From positions 1,003,501-1,067,500 of the forward strand of contig CM051026.1 of assembly GCA_027627225.1 (NCBI GenBank): 64,000 nt of DNA, read 5' to 3'. The notes beneath the pieces were generated by a model. The model ran no database searches and was not told where the DNA came from. It worked only from the letters and a program-made list of their open reading frames with translations. The translations under genes were made by a program, and so were the position numbers. Source of the stretch: Congeria kusceri (Eukaryota > Mollusca > Bivalvia > Myida > Dreissenidae). This document shows positions 56,877-64,000 of this stretch, one piece after another. Positions within the stretch are counted from its first letter, which is position 1, and each line of letters starts with the position of its first letter.

Positions 56877-57637
56877 TCAAAGAAAAGGCAAGCTATTGAT
56901 CTCAACCCGGCGTTAAAGTCGGCATCCGGGTTAAGTTAAAGTTTTTCGGTAAGCTAGTTTCCCAGGAAGGGCTTGAAGGATTTCATTCAAATGTAAAATA
57001 TTTTTTCCCCATATTAAAATGAACCTATAGGCCAAGTTTGGTAACTTTGCTAGTTGCTTAGGAATGGCTTGAGGGATTTCAATCAAACTTAAAACTATTA
57101 TTTCCTATATGACAATGAACCAAAAGGCCAATTTCGATAATTCTAGTTTGAAATTTGACAAAATTATGGGCCTCTTTACACTTATAAATTTTACATTCCC
57201 GTGGGTGGGGTGGCGGAATAAAGTTTTGAATTCCACTCCCTAACTCGAGAATGAATATTCATACATAGATACCCTAAAGCAATACTTTACTTGGGATCGC
57301 ATTTGGGGTGGGGTGGGTGGTGTTAAGGTCAAAGTCACTGTTACTAAAACTATATAAAATGTTTCCGCGCAGTAACTCGAGAACAAATTGAAATATTTTG
57401 ATGGGACTCGTGTAAGAGATACCGTATAGCGTGCCATTGCATGAGATTGCATATGGGGTGGGTGTTGTCAAGGTCACTGTTTTGAAAATTAGGAAAATGC
57501 TTTCCACTCAATAACTCGAGTTCGAAATAAACTTTGTTTAATTGGCCCCTACTATCCAAACAGTTTGTCTTAAACAAATGCAAGTAACTCTGACAAGTAC
57601 AAGACAAGTCGAGCGCGCTGTCCTCCGACAGCTCTTG
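56877..57637 (+). mobile_element. Helentron/HINE-like element, family A copy 4 (subfamily A')
   Basis: Left end AGCTCGACTTTCAAAGAAAAG hairpin, right end CAAGTCGAGCGCGCTGTCC, hairpin, GACAGCTCTTGTT. Body monomers match 44851-45971. Confidence 0.65.
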
Positions 57638-57857
57638 TTTTAACACAGATCTGCATTATCATTTTTAACAGACATGTATCTATAATTGTTTCTATTTTTC
57701 CACAGTGGTTTTAACGAAAAAGAATGTATCAAATTATGAAGTGTCGGGTTTGTTTTTTGGTTGACTAAACATGATGTTTTAATATTCAAGGCAATTGGAT
57801 TTCTTTCGATTAATCCAATATAAATATGTTCCTTAAATTATTGTTCCTGTGAATAAA

Positions 57858-57962
57858 AACTATACTCATAGTCCCTCGTGGTTTAGTTCCTACGCATCAT
57901 AATTCCAAATCGTTGTTTATTGGCCGATAAAGAACGATAAATCGAAAATTATATCTTAAATA
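57858..57962. repeat. family D copy 8 (half)
   Basis: CCCTCGTGGTTTAGTTCCTA, CGCATCATAATTCC, then TTGTTTATTGGCCGATAAAG palindrome and the ATTATATCTTAAAT end. Confidence 0.5.
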
Positions 57963-58020
57963 ACGTCGCCAGAAATCATAGAAAACGTTTCAAAAGATTT
58001 AGAATCATTATTGTATTGAT

Positions 58021-58275
58021 GTAAAAGAAGAGCCATCGCTCCAGTGGTGCTGCAAGTTGGAGGTCTTATAGCGCCTCCTGTCCGTGTGTTCGGCGATACA
58101 TAGTCCAGTCCATCCTTTTAGCCTCGTGCTGGACACGTGCAAATGCTTTCTGCATAATTTAACGTCTGCATAATTGTAGTCTCCACCGTGTCACGTGTCC
58201 CATTTTCTAAAACGGAACATCCTTGTCCTGAATGAAATACGGTTTAAATTGAGCCAACTTGTAAACCGGAAGTAT
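58021..58275 (+). repeat. dispersed repeat, family S copy 2
   Basis: GGAGGTCTTATAGCGCCTCC, CTCGTGCTGGACACGTGCAA and a terminal AACCGGAAGTATAC match the other two copies. Confidence 0.45.
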
Positions 58276-58374
58276 ACATGAAAATTAACCTGCAAAGATT
58301 TCCGATATGGAAGACTCATAATGCGTTCATTTTAACTTACACACAAAGTGCCCAAAAGTGAGATATTGTGGTCA

Positions 58375-58890
58375 CTCACAGCCATTGTGTCATGTCGTTG
58401 CGTCGAGTCGTTGCATCGCTTGGTTGTGGCACGTCGTTGCGACGCTCGGTTGTGTCACATTGCGGCGTCGCTTGGTTGTGTCATATCGTTGCATCGTTTG
58501 GTTATTTCACGCTGTTGCATCGTTTGGTTGTGTCACGTCGCAGCATCGCTTGCTTATGTCACGTCGTTGCTTCGTTTGTATGTGTCACGTCGTTGCATCG
58601 TTTGGTTGTGTCACGTCGTTGCATCGTTTGATTGTGTCACGTCATTGCATCGTTCGGTTGTGTCACGTCGTTGCATCGTTTGGTTGTGTCATGTCGCTGC
58701 ATCGCTTGCTTATGTCACGTCGTTGCATCGTTTTGTTGTCACGTTGTTGCATCGCTTGCTTATGTCACGTCGTTACATCGTTTGATTGTGTCACGTCGTT
58801 GCATCGCTTGATTGTGTCACGTCGTTGCATCGTTTTGTTGTCACGTCGTTGCATCGTTTGATTGTGTCACGTCGTTGCATCGTTAGGTTG
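58375..58890 (+). repeat. 26-bp satellite array 4
   Basis: About 20 units of GTTGCATCGTTTGGTTGTG plus TCACGTC. The unit differs from the other arrays at several sites (GCA for TGT, TTT for CCT, TCACGTC for TTACGCT) but keeps length, order and orientation. Confidence 0.9.
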
Positions 58891-59605
58891 AGTCTTGCCA
58901 AGAGCCGTATTCACCAATAATAACGTGCGGATTCATGCAACAGGGGAGGTATTTACACAATTGGACTAATCTAAAGGACGAGACACTTGGGTTAAGTTCG
59001 CCATAAACCACGGTCACGTGTTTAATCATAATAGACTGATGTTGATTTATTTTGAATGTTCTTTCCAAATGTATCTACATGTAATTAAATTATATAGACA
59101 TAAACTGTACAGAAAATTACCGGCAAGTTTGGTCACGTTTTTTTCGACGCCACGCATTCATGTATAATTACTGTTGAAAAACTTAAATAGCCGAAATAAT
59201 ACATTATTGTTAAAACTATTAAAAAAGTAGTATATTTAACATTTCATAGCGAATTAATGCAATTTGTTTCGGTGAAAATATTCACACTAGTGCCACCATA
59301 TAATAAAGATGATTTGTTTATCAACATATGGCTGTCATCTGGAAATTACAGTGTATGTTAAGAAAGTAATCGTATTATATTAATTTATATACATGTTGTA
59401 TTCCAATATGTCGGATGTATGGGGAAAACAATCCATTCTGATGAATCCGACGTGCCTTCATAAAATGTACCCGGAATTACTTACTATTCATGGTTTCATG
59501 TTTCATGCACGTTGTTTTCTCCCTTAATGGTCAAATCGATTCACTTGAAATCTACACATATCATCTAAAATGTTACACAGAATCTATTTTGTGATTTATT
59601 TGTCG
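58891..59605. other. AT-rich spacer
   Basis: Nothing recognised. Confidence 0.45.
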
Positions 59606-60085
59606 ATGTAAAACGACTCCATCGCCCTGCACTCTGGAGGTCTCATAGTGCTCTGGGACTATAGTTTTCACAAATAATATTTTTCACATGTGTGAAATCA
59701 TCTTATTCTTTGATCATCACGCATACCCCATTTTGGTTAATAACATTCTTCGCATTTACAAATGTGACAAATGAGATCATATTGTTCACATGTGTGAAAA
59801 ATATGGTTTGTTAAAAAAATGACCTTCAAAGTGCCTCCTGTCATGCTCGAGGTAACACCCGATACCTTCCCAACTTCCGCTTCTACGCGGTTCATCATTC
59901 CTTCTGGTTTATGGAACTGTTGTCTGCACGAATTGTTGCCTGCGCGTGTGCTGCGTGTCGCATATCTAATGTTGGATTGAAACATTTTAAAAGGTCGAAC
60001 CGGAAGTCAGCACACCGGAAGCGAGTATCTCCAATGAACCATCCTGCCCTCTCCCTCTCCGCCTTATTCCTTATAGACTGATGCA
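59606..60085 (+). repeat. dispersed repeat, family S copy 3
   Basis: Matches 55735-55975 and 58021-58275, and is split by the MITE at about 59655-59820. After that insert the sequence resumes at GTGCCTCCTGTC and ends at AACCGGAAGTCAGCACACCG. Confidence 0.45.
59655..59820. mobile_element. short MITE with CACATGTG in both ends, family T
   Basis: AATATTTTTCACATGTGTGA near the left and TCACATGTGTGAAAAATATG near the right are inverted copies; about 165 bp. It interrupts family S copy 3, so it is younger than that copy. Confidence 0.5.
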
Positions 60086-60188
60086 CGTGCGACTGAATGG
60101 GTTTAATTGATTATGTCTTTTTGTTGCGAAGTAAAACACGATTTTTCTCACCCTAAATAGCATAGCTACGCCCGTCCAGGTGCGTTTT

Positions 60189-61935
60189 TTTAGCTCTTTT
60201 GATCGCCTTTTGTCCGTCGTCTATCGTGCATCGTCTTTCGTCCGTCAACATTTTCAATAAAACAACATCTGCTCCTAAACGGCTGAGCAGATTTCACAAA
60301 ACTTACAGGAATGACCCTTAGGTGACCCCCTTTCAAAATGCTTCAAACCGTTTCGGTCCGCTACATATGTTGGTCACCAGAGCTAATGCACATATCAATA
60401 TTTTCTCCGAGGGTTGAGCGGCGGGCATATTTTCGGGACTTTAGACTAAAAGCGATTCCCGACAGGCGGAAATTTGACACGCTGAATAATTCCGGGTACC
60501 GGGAAATAGAATTTGCCTTTGGTCGGTTTTTAGATCCTGGTAATATTGGCCCCCCTGGGTCATTCGATATACCAAGCATCTCCCACTGCTGGGATTTAGA
60601 CACAAATACTTGGTTCTAAGGTGCGGAATTAAAGCCCGACACATAAAATTAGTAAAATGCCCCTGGGTCAGCCCACCGCTCGCCCCTGGGGGAAAATATT
60701 CATAGATGCATGAAACAGATTTATAAAGGGAAAACTTTAAATATCTCTGAAACTGCATTGCTGAGAGCTTTCATATTTGATACGTGGCATCCATTAGTGG
60801 GCCTCTACAAAGAATGTTTAAATTATTCCCCTGGAGTCAAAACTGGCCACGCCCTGGGGTAGCATGGCTTATATAGACTTAAATAGCAAAATGACTTTGA
60901 AGATCTTCTCCTCTGAAACCGCAAGGTCCAGCTGTTTCATAATTAGTATGTAACATCGCATAGTGTTACTACAAAGATTGTTCACTTTATGCCCTTGGGG
61001 TCAAAACTGACCACGCCCCGGGGGCCCATGGCTTATATTGACTTATGGCATAATGAACTTTAAAAATCTTCTCTCCTGAAACCGCAAGGCCAAGAGGTTT
61101 CATATTTGGTATATAACATATAACATCGTATAGTGGTCCTCTACAAAGATTGTTCAAATTATGGCCCTGGGATAAAAAGGGGTCATTTGTTTTCCATCGA
61201 CTTAAATAGCGAAATGATTTTCAAAATCTCCTCTGAAGCCTGGTTAGCATCCTATAGTGGTCCTCTAAAAAGATTGTTAAAATTATGCCCCTGGGGTAAA
61301 AGTTGCCACGACCTCTGGGCCATATGGTTTCAGTAGGCTTATATGGCAAGTGGGTTTAAAAATCGTCTCCTCTGAAACCGCAAGCACAGAGGTTTCATGT
61401 TTGGTGTGAAACATTGTATAGAGGTCCTTCACAAAGATTTACCCCTAGGGTAAAAAGAAGCCACACCCCGGGGTCACATGTCACATGTTTTCTGTAATTC
61501 ATATGGCAAGTGGACTTTAAAATTATTCTCCTCTGAAACCGCAAGTCCCAGAGGTTTCGTATTTGGTGTGTAACAACATATAGTGGTCCTCTTCAAAGAT
61601 TGTTTAATTATGCCTCTGGGGTGAAATGTGCCACGCCTCGGTGTCATATAGTTTCAATAGACTTATATGGCTAGTGGGCTTTAAAAATCTTCTTCTCTGA
61701 AACCGCAAGGTCCAGATCTTTCATGGTTGGCGTGAAACATTGTACATTGTATAGTGGTCCTATAAAAAGACGGTTCAAATTATGCCCCAGGGGTAAAAAA
61801 TGGCCGTGCCCTGGAGGTCATATGGCTTCTATAAACTTATATGACAAGTGGACTTTAAAAATATTCTCATCTGAAACCGCAAGGCCAAGAGAATTCGTAT
61901 TTGGCATGAAACATTGTACAGTGGTCCTCTACAAA
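60189..61935 (+). mobile_element. family C copy 6 (no intact 3' end)
   Basis: Left end AGCTCTTTTGATCGCC has lost the hairpin. The leader CGTCCGTCAACATTTTC and ~8 monomers of ~165 bp follow (GTGGTCCTCTACAAAGATTG; CCCCTGGGGTAAAA). Interrupted by family G at 60387-60710. It fades into non-family sequence at about 61940 without the GGGCC hairpin. Confidence 0.6.
60387..60710 (-). mobile_element. MITE, family G copy 2, nested in family C
   Basis: Inverted ends TGCACATATCAATATTTTC and (right, complemented) TGCATCTATGAATATTTTC. The host sequence GGTCACCAGAGCTA continues uninterrupted in copy 1 of family C (9700-9714), which serves as the empty site. Interior matches 38884-39165 reversed. Confidence 0.6.
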
Positions 61936-61939
61936 AATA

Positions 61940-62650
61940 GGTAGCAGGTGGAACTGAACCCGCAAATCCAATGTTGAATATGTGAATTCTAAAACAAACC
62001 ATAAACAACTATACAGCAGTATAACATTCACAGAAATTATCAGTGATGAATACAACGAGAGGCTCCAAATCATGCGTGACCTCGCAACTAGGCTTTCATT
62101 AATATTATAATGTTATGCATTTGCATTTCATTCAGATTTTGCTTATAATTTGTACAATTTTTTTTCATAATAATTGCTTTATTTATGATATTGTTCTTCA
62201 TGATTACTCAATGTAAGATCTGTATTCGTGTGGGTCACAATCATTCTGTACGATCTTTATTCGTGATGATGTTAAACGATATGTATTCCCGATGATCACG
62301 TAATGTACGATATTTTGCACATGATTACTAAGTGTACGATCTTTATTTGTGGTGAATAGATTCTGAACGATCATTCGTCGTGACGGTCAGTATACGAAAC
62401 ATTATTTGTGACGATCACATACTGTATGATCTTTGTTTATGATGATCACTTAGTGAAACGGTCTTGATTCGTGATGATCATAATATGTAAGACCTTTATT
62501 ATCCATGATCACTTACAGCACAGTCTTTATTTGTACGGTCTTTATTCCCTACGATCACCTAATGTGTTTCTATTGATAATCACTTAGTATAAGATCATTA
62601 ACCCATTCACCTACTGTACGATCTTTATTCAGTATGATCATGTGATGTCA
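61940..62650 (+). repeat. degenerate ~38-bp minisatellite with leader, copy 2
   Basis: TGTACGATCTTTATTCGTGA plus TGATCAC units from about 62200 to 62650, preceded by a leader (ACCTCGCAACTAGGCTTTC) shared with 48945-48995. It lies about 150 bp before a 26-bp array. Confidence 0.55.
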
Positions 62651-62796
62651 ACATTGTAAGACATTTGAATAAAATGTCCTGATATTGCAATTGTCTGTGC
62701 TGCCATGGCTTGTGATAAGCTAAACTAAATCGTTGACAAATAAGACCGATAACACTCAAAATATATAATAAAAGTGGTTGTATTGGTGGTGCTTTT

Positions 62797-63455
62797 TGTG
62801 TGTTACGTCGTTATGTCACCTGGTTGTGTTCCGTCGACGTGTATCCTAGTTTTGTCACGTCGTTGTGTCGCCTGTTTGCGTTACGTCGTTGTGTTGCCTG
62901 GTTGCGTTACGTCGTTGTGTCGCCAGGTTGTGTTACGTTGTTGTGTTGCCTGGTTGCGTTACGTCGTTGTGTTGCCTGGTTGTGTTACGTCGTTGTGTTG
63001 CCTGGTTGCGTAACGTCGTTGTGTTGCCTGGTTGCGTTACGTCCTTGTGTTGCCTGGTTGTGTTACGTCGTTGTGTCGCCTGGTTGCGTTACGTCGTTGT
63101 GTTGCCTGGTTGTGTTACGTCGTTGTGTCGCCTGGTTGTGTAACGTCGTTGTGTTGCCTGGATGTGTTACATCGTTGTGTCGCCTGCTTGTGTTACGTCG
63201 TTGTGTATCCTAGTTGTGTCACGTCGTTGTGTCGCCTGGTTGTGTTACGTCGTAATGTTGCCTGGTTGCGTTACGTCGTTGTGTTGCCTGGTTGTGTTCC
63301 GTCGTTGTTTTGCGTGGTTGTGTATCCTGGTTGTGTTACGTCGTTGTGTTGCGTGCTTGTATTATGTCGTTGTGTTGCCTGGTTATGTCACGTCGTTGTG
63401 TCGCCTGTTATATGTTGCGTTGTTGTGTCACTTTGTCGTGTTACATTATTGTGTT
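62797..63455 (+). repeat. 26-bp satellite array 5
   Basis: About 25 units of GTTGTGTTGCCTGGTTGYG plus TTACGTC. Same strand and period as the other four arrays. Confidence 0.9.
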
Positions 63456-63468
63456 GTCTGCTTTAGTA

Positions 63469-63890
63469 ATGCCCCCCATCGAAGACGGTGGGGTATATTG
63501 GTTTGCTAATGTCGGTGTGTCTGTTCGTCGGTAGACCACTTGCGTTTCCGCTCTAAAAGTCCAACCGTTTTCATCCGATCTTCACAAAACATCCTGAAAA
63601 TGTTTGTTTGCACAATATCTCGGCCAAGTTCGATAATCAACCAAATCACCCCAGGAATTGTGGAGTTATAGCCCTTGAATTATCTACAATTGGCCTTGTT
63701 AGCCGTTTCCGTTCTTTAAGTCCAAAAGTTTTCATCTCATCTTTTTACAACTTCATGAAAATCTTTGTTGGCATAATATTTCGGCCGACTTCGATTATAA
63801 GCCAACTCGCACCAAGAATTGTGGAGTTAAGGTAATGAATTATCTAAAATTGGCATTTTAGGTGTTTCCGCTATCCAATGAACTTTGACT
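63469..63890 (+). mobile_element. family B copy 5 (3' truncated)
   Basis: Clean left hairpin ATGCCCCCCATC-GAA-GACGGTGGGGTAT, then GTCGGTAGACCACTTGCG and two and a half monomers. It stops before the GGGGGCAT/hairpin/CTCTTGT end. Its left end directly abuts the satellite array. Confidence 0.6.
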
Positions 63891-63924
63891 TTTTACGCAT
63901 CATTATATATGTTTTGCTTTTGTA

Positions 63925-64000
63925 TGATGATACTCGCTATTTTTATCTATAGACCAAGAACAAAATTACCCAGTAAACAACGCGAAAGAAGTCCGATTCT
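63925..64000 (-). repeat. family D copy 9, cut by window edge
   Basis: TCTATAGACCAAGAACAAAA, TTACCCAGTAAACAACGCGA and AGTCCGATTCT match the tail of 44366-44632. Confidence 0.5.

Noticed and set aside
1..64000. Reverse transcriptase, integrase, LTR pairs or viral genes
   Set aside because: None of the characteristic motifs (such as YxDD or a zinc-knuckle) or long direct terminal repeats were seen on either strand by eye.

Overview
This window looks like intergenic DNA from a large, AT-rich, repeat-filled animal genome, most probably a bivalve mollusc. The reasons are: no long non-repetitive open reading frame, no bacterial operon layout, spliced gene remnants with GT/AG borders, a tRNA-headed SINE of a type I associate with molluscs, and several transposon families whose structure matches non-autonomous Helentrons (HINEs) with internal ~165-bp tandem repeats, which are known from bivalves. 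The species call is inference. No intact conserved host gene was recognised.

Layout. 0-6.4 kb: a HINE-like family A element (653-2450), two family B elements (3939-4643, 5811-6414), nested-palindrome family D copies and a small MITE. 6.49-12.36 kb: a segmental duplication carrying a 26-bp satellite array (7255-8900), a tRNA-derived SINE, a family C HINE-like element (9506-11182) and a TTAA-flanked MITE (11605-11954). Its paralogous flanks lie at 44.64-46.39 kb and 52.39-53.62 kb, and the comparison gives filled and empty insertion sites. 12.8-14 kb: a >1-kb AGT/AGC/GAT tract. 14-23 kb: sparse DNA with family B, D and Harbinger-like copies, a three-unit CRE-motif array (19405-19498) and a weak two-exon candidate (21.0-21.75 kb). 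23.4-27.5 kb: CAA-rich and 23-bp minisatellites, one with a 69-bp higher-order repeat, and a TA-flanked MITE. 29.3-30.9 kb: CTG/CTA triplets.

31.79-33.78 kb is the only region with convincing protein-family remnants. It is an ISL2EU/Harbinger-type DNA transposon with long inverted ends, the C-terminal end of a DDE transposase on the plus strand, and two exons on the minus strand that splice in silico into a SAP-domain protein start. 34-43.4 kb: another family A element, a small TATA/poly(A) unit downstream of palindromic 22-bp repeats, an AGC tract, a hAT MITE with a perfect 8-bp target duplication (40002-41029), a family F repeat body, family B, and a SINE. 43.8-53.6 kb: palindrome and foldback elements, the second copy of the duplication, two abutting MITEs, a >1-kb ATC tract and another 26-bp array. 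53.6-64 kb: family A, C and D copies, the diverged family S repeat, two more 26-bp arrays and a family B element near the right edge.

The most interesting patterns are: (1) three or four families with unrelated sequence share one end plan, namely a 5' hairpin whose outer arm is complementary to a segment just before a 3' hairpin followed by CTCTTGT; (2) all of these have bodies of ~160-170-bp tandem monomers; (3) paralogous empty sites date and define insertions; (4) the 26-bp satellite occurs five times on the same strand, in locus-specific variants, and is open in all three forward frames only because 26 is not divisible by 3.
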